Notes: generated by a model from the sequence alone, not told the origin. Counted from the stretch's first letter, positions 1 through 8,605 are shown. The stretch is DNA of 64,000 nucleotides from Methylomicrobium sp. (GCA_018333785.1 JAGXSU010000084.1:57702-121701); one strand, 5' to 3'. Made by a program: numbers and translations.

Positions 1-18
1 GCCACAGGAAGATTGATT

Positions 19-1149
19 ATGCCCAACCGCTTTATCCTTATCTTGATAACCTGCATCCTGTGCGCGTGCTCAGATAAACCCGAGCCCTCATCTGTTCTCA
101 AACTATCGCCTTCGGGAAATCCTTTATTGGGATTGCCGCCTTTGGCGATACCGGAAAACAATCCACAAACACCTGAAAAAACAGCGCTGGGAAAACAGCT
201 GTTTCAAGACAAGCGCTTCAGCGCCGATGACAGCGTCAACTGCGCGCGCTGCCATGTCCCGGCCAATGCTTTTATCGACTCATTGCCGGTTGCAGCAGGC
301 ATCAAAGACCAATTCGGCACCCGCAACAGTCCCAGCGTCATCAATGCCGCATTTTATACACATCAATTTTGGGACGGCCGCAGGGACACATTAGAAGAAC
401 AGGCAAAAGACCCTTTTGTTAACGTCATAGAACACGGCCTCAGCGATCACCGAAAAATCGTCGACATTGTTCGCACCGATCCGGACTATATCAAGCAATT
501 CAGGCAGGTATTTGGCCTGGAGCCCGCACAAATTTCGATTGATCAGGTTGTCATGGCTATCGCAAGCTTTGAACGCACACTGATTGCAGGAGACAGCCCT
601 TTCGACCAGTATCGCTTCGGCGGCGACAGCCATGCGCTCAGTGATGCGGCCATTCGCGGCCTGGCGGTATTTCAAGGCAAAGGCCGATGCACCAGCTGTC
701 ATAAAATAGCAGAAACCAGCGCCCTCTTCACGGACAACCAGTTTCATAACTTGGGTGTAGGTTTCGGCAAAATCACAGGCAAACTGCCCGGGCTCATCAA
801 GGCGGCAACACAAGCTGAAGGTAACATTGATGCAGCCGTGTTAACCAACGCCGAACTCTCGGAGTTGGGTCGTTATGCGGTTACGGGTAATAGAGCTGAC
901 CTTGGCCGCTTTAAAACACCGACTTTACGCAACATTGTCCTGACTGCGCCTTATATGCATGACGGCAGTTTGGCAAACCTCGCAGAAGTCATCGAATTTC
1001 ACAATCAGGGCGGTTTTGCCAATCCGTTTCTGGACACCGAAATACGACCCCTGGGTTTGACTCAACAGGAAAAATTGGATTTAGCCGCCTTTATGGAAGC
1101 ATTGACCAGCAGCCAATTTGCCGATGCCAATTATTTTAAGCAGCGATAA
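19..1149 (+). CDS. MauG-like diheme cytochrome c peroxidase, lipoprotein
   Basis: A 376-residue protein of the bacterial diheme cytochrome c peroxidase/MauG family, expected to act in the periplasm on peroxide or in electron transfer. Two covalent haem motifs are visible, CARCH at about residues 75-79 and CTSCH at 224-228. The N-terminus is a hydrophobic leader ending in LCAC, which fits a lipobox, so the mature protein is probably membrane anchored. I chose ATG at 19 because AGGAAG sits 7-12; an in-frame TTG at 13 lies too close to that site. The C-terminal half contains the PYMHDGS-type segment typical of the family. The substrate cannot be told from sequence; methylamine-dehydrogenase genes are not nearby. 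Confidence 0.85.
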   Translation: MPNRFILILITCILCACSDKPEPSSVLKLSPSGNPLLGLPPLAIPENNPQTPEKTALGKQLFQDKRFSADDSVNCARCHVPANAFIDSLPVAAGIKDQFGTRNSPSVINAAFYTHQFWDGRRDTLEEQAKDPFVNVIEHGLSDHRKIVDIVRTDPDYIKQFRQVFGLEPAQISIDQVVMAIASFERTLIAGDSPFDQYRFGGDSHALSDAAIRGLAVFQGKGRCTSCHKIAETSALFTDNQFHNLGVGFGKITGKLPGLIKAATQAEGNIDAAVLTNAELSELGRYAVTGNRADLGRFKTPTLRNIVLTAPYMHDGSLANLAEVIEFHNQGGFANPFLDTEIRPLGLTQQEKLDLAAFMEALTSSQFADANYFKQR

Positions 1150-1252
1150 AGCGGTTGTCGCAGCACTTTGAAATAGGCGATTGATGAATTGGGGGAGTTA
1201 AGGTTGGCACTGTTTACACCAGTAGTGCTGTCACCCCGGAAAATGAAAGCCC

Positions 1253-1327
1253 GTAGGGCGGATAAGGCGATAGCCGCATCCGCCAAGCCGTTAAAGGTGG
1301 ATGCGTTATCGCTTATTCACGCTACCC
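1253..1327. repeat. dispersed palindromic repeat
   Basis: An intergenic block with two arms in inverted orientation: GTAGGGCGGATAAGGCGAT at the left and, read on the other strand, GGGTAGCGTGAATAAGCG at the right. The left arm itself contains GGCGGAT paired with ATCCGCC. It resembles short intergenic repeats of REP type. It lies downstream of the peroxidase gene with no ORF in it. Confidence 0.5.
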
Positions 1328-1390
1328 ATCTGCCTCCCTGACTTTCACGGTAACGCGAACAAGTGCATTGATCTTTTGTAAACGGCGCAA

Positions 1391-1639
1391 TCAAACCGGA
1401 AAAAAAGCTTTTAGAATCAAGGTTAAGATGCCACCCAGTACCAAACCCACCATCCATTTAATAACCAACAATTCGCGCTCCAGACGATTAACATCTGATT
1501 TTGTCGCCCACTGTGAATCCATTGCTTCGGAAAAAGCAGCCACTAAGGCCTCTGCTTCAGCTTTAGCCTGTTCTTCAGGCACTCCGCCAGCTTTGAGCCG
1601 TTCAACATATTTTAAGGTATCAAAAGTCATCGTTGCCAT
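1391..1639 (-). CDS. small coiled-coil protein with C-terminal membrane segment (DUF1640/CCDC90-like)
   Basis: An 82-residue protein with an acidic helical N-terminal half, a heptad-like stretch around residues 45-57 and one hydrophobic segment at about 59-80 that ends in a short tail. This layout (helical body, tail anchor) is that of the DUF1640/CCDC90 group found near mobile or accessory genes in proteobacteria. The role is unknown. A second in-frame ATG lies at 1630 and no strong ribosome site distinguishes the two starts. It stands alone between two repeats. Confidence 0.6.
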   Translation of the reverse strand: MATMTFDTLKYVERLKAGGVPEEQAKAEAEALVAAFSEAMDSQWATKSDVNRLERELLVIKWMVGLVLGGILTLILKAFFPV

Positions 1640-1716
1640 AATAATGACCGGTAAGAAATACAGAATCCCAGTATAACAATGACAATGCTCAGTTAGCCAT
1701 CACGACAGAATTAAAT

Positions 1717-1879
1717 CAGCAATTCCCAGTTTGATATTTTCAGCGTCACTTTGGGCTGGGAAAAGCCTTTCGAGGAACGCCGTAAACCCCTCCTTGGGGG
1801 CTTGACGGCAGCATCCCTTCTGCCGACATCCTCGAAAAGCTTCTCCCAATCCTTTTTTCCTTCAAATTGAGAATTGCTG
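1717..1879. mobile_element. 163-bp miniature element with inverted ends and 9-bp target duplication
   Basis: The block begins CAGCAATTC and ends GAATTGCTG; the first 18 bases of each end match at 16 positions when read inward. A second, internal inverted pair lies at 1757-1776 and 1829-1848 (18 of 20 matching), enclosing a hairpin built on GCCGT/ACGGC. The 9 bases GAATTAAAT occur immediately outside both ends, at 1708-1716 and 1880-1888, as expected of a transposition target duplication. It encodes no convincing protein; the short ORF across it is an artefact of the palindrome. A diverged copy of one end lies at 26011. Confidence 0.65.
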
Positions 1880-2275
1880 GAATTAAATCCGCTTCGGTTT
1901 TAGCCAGTATGTTATTGAGAAAAATCCAAAAAAAAAACATTCACAAATCGTTAGTGACAGAATACTTCAAGCAAAACTTTCGCTATCAAAAAGACAGATC
2001 CGGTTCGTTTAGACATATTGTTTAAATATTAGGCAATAGCTTTATGAGGTTTCACAGCTAAAAACTCAATTTCAGTTTTAGCAAAGAAGAAGCGACCACT
2101 AACTTTGAACGCTTTCGCATTTGCCTCATTAAAATGGCAAAAAGAACATTCTTCTTTTCTTAATAAAATCTTTGATGAAAATATTGTAAGGACTAAATTT
2201 AAGCGTAAAAGCATGTTTAACCCGGGATGGGATTGTTTGGCGACAACTAAATCAATAATATTTTTAATTAGGGAT

Positions 2276-2312
2276 ACAAAAAAACCGCCCCTGAATTCAG
2301 GGGCGGTTTGCT
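2276..2312 (-). terminator. rho-independent terminator of the pilin gene
   Basis: A perfect 28-base palindrome, AAACCGCCCCTG through CAGGGGCGGTTT with GAATTC at its centre, followed on the minus strand by a T tract. It lies about 60 bases past the pilin stop codon. The A/T flanks on both sides would let it work in either direction. Confidence 0.85.
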
Positions 2313-2370
2313 ATAAATCGTTTAACTGTAAGATGTCAAATCGAAAAGCTTTTTCTTCCTATATATGGAC

Positions 2371-2913
2371 TTAAGCTCGGCAGTTAGCAGGACGATATTT
2401 CATCGGCAATGTTCCTTTAGTGCAAGTCCAACGAATTGCGCCAAGAGGCACTACGCCAGGCGCGAGTGGAGTTGCTGCTGCTGCAGCAACTGCAGCAACT
2501 GGTGCGACATAATCTGCGTCGCCCACGTTACCAACGCCTGCAACTGCTGCAACTGCTGCAGATTCCGCAACCGGTGTCATAATTATTGTATTAGCACCAT
2601 CCGCTCCACCCGCTCTAGGAGTAAAGGTTATAGTAACTGCACCAGTATCTGAATCAATAGCTAAGGAGGTAACATTTTCTGTTGCTACAGGCGCGGACCA
2701 ACCCTGCGCAAAAGCTGATCCATTCGATGCATTTTCACTCACAGATAGTTTAGCAGCTCCAGCCAAAACTATACCTTCGGTGACACGAGCACGAATGGTG
2801 TAATCCTGATAAGCAGGAATTGCAACAGCTGCCAAAATACCAATAATGGCAACAACGATCATTAATTCAATCAAGGTAAAACCTTGTTGTGTTTTATGCA
2901 TTTGAGTTTTCAT
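2371..2913 (-). CDS. pilA: type IV major pilin-like protein
   Basis: A 180-residue type IVa prepilin. The class III leader is 11 residues long, ending QQG, and cleavage leaves [20 protein letters not shown], the invariant N-terminal helix with Glu5. Cys164 and Cys178 would form the C-terminal disulphide loop (D-region). Between about residues 115 and 152 is a run dominated by alanine and valine, encoded by GCA/GCT-type trinucleotide repeats, which is unusual for a pilin. The start at 2913 is supported by AGGAAA 9 bases upstream. The gene is monocistronic, with a sigma-54 promoter upstream and a strong terminator downstream. It could also be a minor pilin, but the length and strong transcription signals favour the major subunit. 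Confidence 0.88.
   Translation of the reverse strand: MKTQMHKTQQGFTLIELMIVVAIIGILAAVAIPAYQDYTIRARVTEGIVLAGAAKLSVSENASNGSAFAQGWSAPVATENVTSLAIDSDTGAVTITFTPRAGGADGANTIIMTPVAESAAVAAVAGVGNVGDADYVAPVAAVAAAAATPLAPGVVPLGAIRWTCTKGTLPMKYRPANCRA
2471..2562. repeat. trinucleotide (Ala-codon) repeat tracts inside the pilin gene
   Basis: Two tracts, about 2471-2503 and 2534-2562, are built from CTG/CAA/GCA-like triplets such as GCTGCTGCTGCAG. They encode the alanine-rich part of the pilin. Such tracts are prone to replication slippage in units of three bases, which would change pilin length without breaking the frame. Confidence 0.6.
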
Positions 2914-2964
2914 AAAATTTTTCCTTTATTTGAGTGGGAAAGTTAACTGCACGCAACAGATAAA

Positions 2965-2979
2965 GCACATAACATGCCA
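2965..2979 (-). promoter_or_regulatory. sigma-54 promoter for the pilin gene
   Basis: On the minus strand the 15 bases TGGCATGTTATGTGC keep the invariant GG and GC with the required 10-base spacing of the -24/-12 consensus (TGGCACG-N4-TTGC). Transcription would start near 2953, giving a leader of about 40 bases. pilA genes in Pseudomonas and relatives are known to be RpoN/PilR dependent; no pilSR lies in this window. Confidence 0.7.
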
Positions 2980-3216
2980 GATTTTATAGCTAAATAAAAT
3001 AGGTGACTACAGACGTGATTTTATTAAGATAATCAAATTCTTAGAACTTACAAAGCACATTATAGTAATAAAAGGTAACTAATCTACCCGCTTTAAGCGG
3101 ATAAACACTTATTAAAAGTAGTATATTCCGTCACTTTGTGACAAATATTGTCAGCCAAATAGACAAATTTTTCCTTATTTTACAAAAATCCCTGGATTCA
3201 ACTCAAAGCAGATTCT
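2980..3216. other. AT-rich gap upstream of the pilin promoter
   Basis: No ORF or RNA gene is visible. The stretch is strongly AT-rich and probably holds the enhancer sites for the activator of the pilin promoter, but I could not identify a specific motif. Confidence 0.3.
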
Positions 3217-3345
3217 ATGACCACAGACGCCCCCATCAGCATCGACGCCAAGAAGAATGAATTCCCCGTAAAACACTCAGATCCGCAAACTGCAGTTGAG
3301 ACAATGCACCATGACCTACAGAATCTCTCAAAAGGCGTAGTCTAA
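3217..3345 (+). CDS. possible 42-residue hypothetical protein
   Basis: ATG at 3217 opens a 42-codon frame ending in TAA at 3343-3345, 8 bases before the first possible start of the glycosyltransferase. The product starts MTTDAPISIDAKKNEF and is hydrophilic. Codon choice (GAC, GCC, CCC, ATC, AGC) resembles the neighbouring genes rather than random AT-rich spacer, but there is no clear ribosome site. It could be a small real gene or the decayed N-terminus of something larger. I do not recognise it. Confidence 0.35.
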   Translation: MTTDAPISIDAKKNEFPVKHSDPQTAVETMHHDLQNLSKGVV

Positions 3346-3353
3346 AAGCTTAG

Positions 3354-4316
3354 TTGACCATTGCATTAACCCAACAATTCCTAGTCATCTTGAATCCTGC
3401 AACCTCATCATCCGACAATTTTGTGAAGTCCAAAAATCAACTCAGCATTGTGCTCCCGGCTAAAAACGAAGCGGCGAACCTGTCGGAATTGTTAACTCAA
3501 TTAAAGGCGATCGTGCCCGATGCTGAAATTTTGGTGATCGATGACGGTTCTACCGATAACACGGCTCAAATTGCTCAACAGGCCGGCGCCAGGGTCATTA
3601 GCCACCCTTACAGCCAAGGCAATGGGGCTTCGATAAAAACCGGCGCAAGAAATGCGCGGGGCCAGATACTGATATTCATGGATGCCGACGGCCAGCACAA
3701 TCCGCAAAACATTCCGGCACTTTTGGCCAAAATGGATGAAGGTTATGACATGGTGGTGGGCGCCAGACACGTCAGCACGCAAGCTTCCTGGTTCAGAAAA
3801 ATTGGCAATTCATTTTATAACCGGCTGGCTTCGTTGATGACAGGCCATAAGATTGAAGATCTTACCTGCGGTTTTCGGGCGGTCAAAGCGAATAAATTCA
3901 GAAAATTTCTTTACCTTTTACCGAACGGCTTTTCTTATCCGACTACCAGCACCATGGCTTTTTTCCGCTCCGGCTTTCCAGTCGCCTATGTGCCTATCCA
4001 TGCAGGTAAACGGGAAGGCAAAAGCCATATCCGCCTGCTGCGTGACGGGGTTCGATTTTTTATCATCATCCTGCGAATTGGGGCGCTTTTTTCGCCTATG
4101 CGCTTATTTTTACCGATCAGCGGTTCGGTATTTTTAATAGGCATCAGCTACTACGCTTATACTTTTTATACTTCCAGCCGGTTTACCAACATGAGCGCCT
4201 TGCTCATTCTGTCGTCCTTAATCATCTTTTTGATAGGCATTCTCTCCGAACAAATTTCATCCCTTCATTATCGCGATGCAGAACGTAATGAAAAAGATCC
4301 TGCTGGTAACCCGTAA
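3354..4316 (+). CDS. family 2 glycosyltransferase, membrane anchored
   Basis: A GT-A fold transferase of the dolichyl-phosphate-mannose-synthase-like GT2 group. The nucleotide-sugar site is visible as LPAKNEAANL near the N-terminus, DDGSTDNT, and the metal-binding FMDADGQHNP. Two hydrophobic segments in the last 80 residues probably anchor it to the inner membrane, where it would transfer sugar to a polyprenyl-phosphate carrier. The start is uncertain: TTG 3354 gives 320 residues, but GTG 3423 would begin right before the conserved first strand and give about 297. The gene overlaps the next one by at least 29 bases, so the three genes 3354-6163 form an operon for a glycolipid or surface glycan. 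Confidence 0.8.
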   Translation: MTIALTQQFLVILNPATSSSDNFVKSKNQLSIVLPAKNEAANLSELLTQLKAIVPDAEILVIDDGSTDNTAQIAQQAGARVISHPYSQGNGASIKTGARNARGQILIFMDADGQHNPQNIPALLAKMDEGYDMVVGARHVSTQASWFRKIGNSFYNRLASLMTGHKIEDLTCGFRAVKANKFRKFLYLLPNGFSYPTTSTMAFFRSGFPVAYVPIHAGKREGKSHIRLLRDGVRFFIIILRIGALFSPMRLFLPISGSVFLIGISYYAYTFYTSSRFTNMSALLILSSLIIFLIGILSEQISSLHYRDAERNEKDPAGNP

Positions 4317-5451
4317 CTTTCCCCCACTCAGAGGCGGAATGGAGCGCCTTAATCATCATATCTATCTGGAATTAAACAAGTCTTTCGATGTGATGGTCGC
4401 GGGCCCTGCTGACAGCCATTTATATTTGAGCCCGTCCACTCGCTATTGCGAATTTCCCCACAGGCCCTTGCCTGTGTTCTTCTGGTATTCATTTTGGTCA
4501 ACACTGCGTCTGGCAATAAAAGAAAAGCCCGCGCTCATCATTGCAGGCAGCGGCATCACCGCCTTATCGGCGCGTTTGATAGGCTATGTGTGCCAAGCCA
4601 AAGTCATTGCATTTATTCATGGATTGGATGTTGTTATGCCGCACCCTGTCTATCAAAGCGTCTTTCTTCCTGCCATACGGTCTTGTGATGCTATTTGGGT
4701 CAATAGTCAAAACACGGCAAAGTTGGCGATCGATAAGGGCGTTATGTCCGATAAAATTAAAACGGTTCATCCCGGTGTTGTACTACCTGAAAACAACACA
4801 TTGGCTAGCAGTTCAACTGATTTTAGAACCGAATTGGGTTTGACCAAAGAGCAAAAGATTCTGTTAAGCGTTGGCCGTTTGACTGAACGCAAAGGGCTGG
4901 TTGAATTTATACTTTACGCCTTTTCTGATATCGTCAAAGCCTATCCTGACTGCATTCTGGTTATTATTGGCGATGAACCCAACAATGCGTTGCATCATAA
5001 ATCCGGCGCAAAAGAAAAAATCACTCAAGCTGCAAAAGACAAGAACCTTGAAAATCATGTCATTTTTTTGGGGCATGTTAACGAAGCTCAGCTCGAAGCT
5101 GCCTATCAGAGCAGCCAACTGCACATTTTTCCTGTGCTTGATCTGCCGGGCGACATAGAAGGATTCGGCATGGTGGCAATTGAAGCTGCCGTTTATGGCC
5201 TTCCTACGGTTGCCTTTGCGGTTGGCGGGGTTCCTGATGCGGTAAGCCACACTAAATCGGGCTGGTTAATTGAACCGGGAAACTATCAGGCAATGACTGA
5301 AACCGTGATAAATAGCCTTTCAAATGACAATTCATCAAACCAACAGGTGAGCCCTGAAAGTTGCCGCCAGCACGGTGCAGAATTTTCATGGGACATTTTC
5401 GGCAACAGAATAAGGCAACTTTGCAGGGAGACACTGTGTAATGAAAACTAA
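4276..5451 (+). CDS. family 4 glycosyltransferase (GT-B)
   Basis: A 391-residue GT4 enzyme. Features are the N-terminal NFPPLRGGMERL donor/acceptor loop, the SVGRLTERKG segment that opens the C-terminal Rossmann domain, and the nucleotide-sugar motif EGFGMVAIEAA with its two glutamates spaced seven apart. There is no signal peptide, so it should work at the cytoplasmic face of the membrane on a lipid-linked acceptor. ATG at 4276 and ATG at 4288 are both possible; both lie inside the preceding gene, implying translational coupling. It also overlaps the methyltransferase start by 11 bases. Confidence 0.85.
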   Translation: MQNVMKKILLVTRNFPPLRGGMERLNHHIYLELNKSFDVMVAGPADSHLYLSPSTRYCEFPHRPLPVFFWYSFWSTLRLAIKEKPALIIAGSGITALSARLIGYVCQAKVIAFIHGLDVVMPHPVYQSVFLPAIRSCDAIWVNSQNTAKLAIDKGVMSDKIKTVHPGVVLPENNTLASSSTDFRTELGLTKEQKILLSVGRLTERKGLVEFILYAFSDIVKAYPDCILVIIGDEPNNALHHKSGAKEKITQAAKDKNLENHVIFLGHVNEAQLEAAYQSSQLHIFPVLDLPGDIEGFGMVAIEAAVYGLPTVAFAVGGVPDAVSHTKSGWLIEPGNYQAMTETVINSLSNDNSSNQQVSPESCRQHGAEFSWDIFGNRIRQLCRETLCNEN

Positions 5452-6163
5452 CCCTACTTCGCCCAAACCAGGTTTTATTGTCCAAAGCGGCAGACAGGCA
5501 AAAGCGTTAAAAATTCTTAAGATATTGGAAGATGCCGGCAAAGTGAGAAATTCTTCGCTGAAACTTTTAGATATAGGAACAGGCAATGGCGAAATTGCAT
5601 TTTTTCTTTCAGAATTTTTCGACGTGACAAGCGTGGATGTTAAAGACCAACGCAGCCAAACCGGTGGCTTTAAGTTTGTATGTACAGAGGGGGAATATCT
5701 GCCTTTTGAAAATCGGCATTTTGATGTAGTTATCAGTAATCACGTCATTGAACATGTCAACAACGCTGACGTTCATTTAACCGAAATTTACCGGGTTTTA
5801 AAATCAGATGGTGCAGTTTATTTGGCAACACCAAACCGTCTTTGGCCCTGGGAAGTCCATTACCGCATGCCTTTGTTACATTATTTGCCGCAACCTGTTT
5901 TTATGCAGATATTAAAGTACATGGGGAAATATCATGAAGAGGTCAACTTATTAAGCTGGTTTTCTCTAAAAGACAAAGCCCAGAATCATTTTTCAATCTC
6001 AATATTCAGTGACTCTGTGTGTAAATGGCCGCAGCGCTATTATTTGAATTTAAACAATAAGGTCGCATTGTTGCTGTCCTGGATCCCACTGTTTCTCTAT
6101 CGAATTTGTACTTTCATTCACCCGACTTTGATAGTCGTGTTTAAACCCAAAATCAATCAATAA
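5441..6163 (+). CDS. class I SAM-dependent methyltransferase (Methyltransf_11)
   Basis: A 240-residue methyltransferase. Motif I is LLDIGTGNGEIAFFL at about residues 43-57, followed by an acidic motif II and VISNHVIEHVNN, typical of the Methyltransf_11 family. The C-terminal third carries hydrophobic stretches, one near the end (LLLSWIPLFLYRICTF), suggesting membrane association. As the last gene of the overlapping GT2-GT4 operon it probably methylates the glycan or its lipid carrier. The natural acceptor is not deducible. Confidence 0.8.
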   Translation: MKTNPTSPKPGFIVQSGRQAKALKILKILEDAGKVRNSSLKLLDIGTGNGEIAFFLSEFFDVTSVDVKDQRSQTGGFKFVCTEGEYLPFENRHFDVVISNHVIEHVNNADVHLTEIYRVLKSDGAVYLATPNRLWPWEVHYRMPLLHYLPQPVFMQILKYMGKYHEEVNLLSWFSLKDKAQNHFSISIFSDSVCKWPQRYYLNLNNKVALLLSWIPLFLYRICTFIHPTLIVVFKPKINQ

Positions 6164-6165
6164 AC

Positions 6166-6207
6166 GATCGCGATTGATGCGCCTCCTGACGTCGGTACAT
6201 TCTATGC
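6166..6207. repeat. half copy of dispersed palindromic repeat
   Basis: These 42 bases, starting GATCGCGATTGATGCGCC, match 6326-6367 at nearly every position apart from a few substitutions. This copy lacks the left arm present in the full repeat downstream. It lies directly after the methyltransferase stop codon. Confidence 0.6.
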
Positions 6208-6262
6208 ACTTTGCCTTTTTGAACAGAGAATCCAATGCCCTTCGCCCTGCCAACGGATAACC

Positions 6263-6293
6263 CTCATTCCTTCAGGGATTGCCGGAATCCGGA
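6263..6293. repeat. REP-like repeat, copy 1 of 3
   Basis: The core CAGGGATTGCCGGAATCC resembles sequences at 37772 and 48601. In the 48601 copy the same core forms a perfect hairpin. It abuts the larger palindromic repeat on its right. Confidence 0.45.
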
Positions 6294-6294
6294 T

Positions 6295-6365
6295 GTAGGA
6301 TGTGCTGAACAACGTGAAGCGCATCGGTCGCGATTGATGCGCCTCCTGGCGTCGGCACATCCTAC
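6295..6365. repeat. 71-bp dispersed palindromic repeat, full copy
   Basis: Perfect terminal arms GTAGGATGTGC (6295-6305) and GCACATCCTAC (6355-6365), with an inner pair GCGCATC/GATGCGC. Transcripts could fold into a long cruciform-like hairpin. It lies between convergent genes (methyltransferase and ssb), where it may also end transcription. Confidence 0.65.
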
Positions 6366-6426
6366 GGGTTCTCGGCATAAAGGCATAACCGGGTATATAC
6401 CTATGATTGTCTATATCAGGCGCGCA

Positions 6427-6903
6427 TCAGAACGGTATATCGTCATCAAAATCGTCAAACTGGGCAGGCGCTGAAGTGGGTGGATTAGAGGGGCCTGGGC
6501 CGGAGGATTTTGAGGATTGTTCTGATGGAGCATACCCGCCTCCCCCACTTTCCGCATAATTGGCCGTGCCTCCGCTGCGGCTGTCGAGCATGTGCATTTC
6601 TTCTGCAACTATTTCTGTGGTGTAGCGGTCTTGTCCATCCTGGCCTTGCCATTTCTGGGTTCGAATGCGCCCTTCCACATAGACCTGACTGCCTTTCTTC
6701 AGGTATTCGCCGGCAATTTCCGCTAATCGTGCAAAAAATACAACCCTATGCCATTCTGTCTCTTCTTTACGTTCATTGGTTTGTTTATCCTTCCACCGTC
6801 TTGATGTGGCAAGACGAATGGTGGTAACTGCACCACCGCTAGGCATATAACGAACTTCAGGATCGGCTCCCAAACGTCCGATTAACGTAACTTTATTTAG
6901 CAT
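6427..6903 (-). CDS. ssb: single-stranded DNA-binding protein
   Basis: A 158-residue SSB. The N-terminal OB fold starts [19 protein letters not shown] and carries the usual [13 protein letters not shown] strand; residues about 110-150 are a Gly/Ser/Pro-rich linker; the C-terminus is DDDIPF, the acidic tip that docks replication and repair partners. It coats single-stranded DNA as a tetramer. GGAGA lies 6 bases before the ATG. The neighbouring MFS gene, 54 bases beyond its start and on the same strand, is a common arrangement in Gammaproteobacteria, where uvrA often follows; uvrA is not here. Confidence 0.96.
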   Translation of the reverse strand: MLNKVTLIGRLGADPEVRYMPSGGAVTTIRLATSRRWKDKQTNERKEETEWHRVVFFARLAEIAGEYLKKGSQVYVEGRIRTQKWQGQDGQDRYTTEIVAEEMHMLDSRSGGTANYAESGGGGYAPSEQSSKSSGPGPSNPPTSAPAQFDDFDDDIPF

Positions 6904-6957
6904 AGGTTCTCCAGAAAAATAGTGGTCTGATTTAAAAAGCTTGAGGATATATCGATG

Positions 6958-8349
6958 TCAAGCAGGCATGGCTTGCGTAATCAATTGTTGTAATTGCTGT
7001 TTGTCCAATAACTGGCTATCGACCTTGAGATAGGCAACACCTTCGTCATAATGCAGCGTGACATCTTCTATTCCTTTTAGCGTCAGCATTTGACTTACCA
7101 GTTGATCGGCGTCATCTGATGAAATCATATCAACGGCAATCAGCATGTTTGCCAAATGACGAGGCGGCTTCATCCCTAGTGAAACCAAAAACCAGCTCAG
7201 TCCGGCCGCCGCGCAAAAAATAAACACCGCGTTGGCGCCATATTCGCCGTAACACCATCCGCCCAGAACGCCGCCGATAGCCAAGCCCAAAAACTGTGAA
7301 CTTGAATAAGCCCCCATCGCGGTTCCTTTTAAATCGCCGGGCGCGGTTTTTGAAATCAGTGAGGGTAATGTTGCTTCGAGCAGGTTGAATCCGCAAAAGA
7401 AAATGCCCAGAAAAGCGATGATGCCTACCTGACTGTCATGAAATTGAGCCAGGCCTATTTGCGCTACTGAAACCACCGCAATTGCACCCAGGAAAACGCT
7501 TTTCATTTTCCGTTTTTTTTCGGCCACTATAACAAAAGGCACTGCAAACGCCATCGAGATGACAAAGATCGGCAAATAAATCTGCCAGTGCTGCCCGCCT
7601 GCCATACCGGTATCGCGGAGCAACAAGGGAATCACAACAAAACTGGCGGTCAACATCATGTGCAATACAAAAATACCGTAATCCAGCCGCAACAGGTCAG
7701 GGCTTCGAAGCACATGCATCATTTCTGAGGGAACAAATTCGGCATCCCGGTGCAGCTTGGATTGTTTAGGATCAGGCACGACATAAATGATGGTCAGGAC
7801 CGCTATCAATGTGAGTCCGGCTGTCAGCCAAAATAATCCAGGGACGCCAAACCAATGAGAGAAAACCGGACCTGCGATCAGGCCTATCCCAAAAGAACCG
7901 CCAATGCTCAACCCTATGATGGCCATCGCCTTGGTTCTATGGACTTCTTGAGTCAAATCGGCAACCAAAGCCATCACGGCAGCCGAAATAGCACCGGCGC
8001 CTTGTAAGGTTCTGCCAACCAACACACCGTAAATGGTTGTTGAAACGGCAGCCACTACACTACCCAGTGCAAAAATCAACAACCCGAAAACGATAATTTT
8101 TTTACGCCCGTACCGGTCAGACATAAGACCAAACGGTATTTGCAGAAGTACTTGAGAAAATCCGTAGATACTCATCGCCAACCCCATTAATGAAGGAGTC
8201 GCGCCATCCAACTGTTCAGCATACAAAGACAAAACCGGCAAAATCATAAACAGACCCAGCATTCGCAGCGCATAAATCGCCGCCAAAGACCAGGTTGCTT
8301 TTTTTTCCAGCAACGTCATTGGACTCGTAATATCCTGTATTTGTGTCAA
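6958..8349 (-). CDS. MFS transporter with C-terminal soluble domain (YajR type)
   Basis: A 463-residue major facilitator protein with twelve predicted membrane segments and the family signature SDRYGRKK in the loop after helix 2. After the last helix, about residues 395-463 form a soluble ferredoxin-like region, as in E. coli YajR with its YAM domain. It would export small molecules across the inner membrane; the substrate is unknown. The start is the TTG at 8349, because GAAGGAG lies 9 bases before it; an internal ATG at 8319 has no such site. Confidence 0.82.
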   Translation of the reverse strand: MTQIQDITSPMTLLEKKATWSLAAIYALRMLGLFMILPVLSLYAEQLDGATPSLMGLAMSIYGFSQVLLQIPFGLMSDRYGRKKIIVFGLLIFALGSVVAAVSTTIYGVLVGRTLQGAGAISAAVMALVADLTQEVHRTKAMAIIGLSIGGSFGIGLIAGPVFSHWFGVPGLFWLTAGLTLIAVLTIIYVVPDPKQSKLHRDAEFVPSEMMHVLRSPDLLRLDYGIFVLHMMLTASFVVIPLLLRDTGMAGGQHWQIYLPIFVISMAFAVPFVIVAEKKRKMKSVFLGAIAVVSVAQIGLAQFHDSQVGIIAFLGIFFCGFNLLEATLPSLISKTAPGDLKGTAMGAYSSSQFLGLAIGGVLGGWCYGEYGANAVFIFCAAAGLSWFLVSLGMKPPRHLANMLIAVDMISSDDADQLVSQMLTLKGIEDVTLHYDEGVAYLKVDSQLLDKQQLQQLITQAMPA

Positions 8350-8605
8350 AACACTTTTCTCCTTCAGTAAATCAAATCTGAGGCAAACCCTGGCAACAAC
8401 ACCCGGCTGAAATACAGGAATTTCGGAAGAAAGTCATTGACTGTCATTCACGAAATAAGTCAGCAGCATTGGACTTTCTTTGAGCAGGATATGCAAGTGG
8501 CGTATTGTATAACAAGCTTGCGTGACTTTGGCGCTTGAAATGTTCCTTATCTCAAAAAGAGACCCAGAACCGGGCTAGCGAATCAGATGAACAGGGATAA
8601 TGCTG

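Noticed and set aside
391..813. 140-codon minus-strand frame
   Set aside because: Antisense shadow of the diheme peroxidase, which has clear haem motifs.
1746..1940. 64-codon minus-strand frame
   Set aside because: It runs across the nested palindrome of the miniature element and has no ribosome site or recognisable domain.
2029..2214. 61-codon minus-strand frame with a CSFC motif
   Set aside because: A faint zinc-finger look, but AT-rich composition, no partner cysteines and no start signal; it may be a decayed gene fragment, not callable.
8520..8605. Possible terminator after the GGDEF/EAL gene
   Set aside because: CCC/GGG stem of three pairs is too weak despite the T-rich run that follows.
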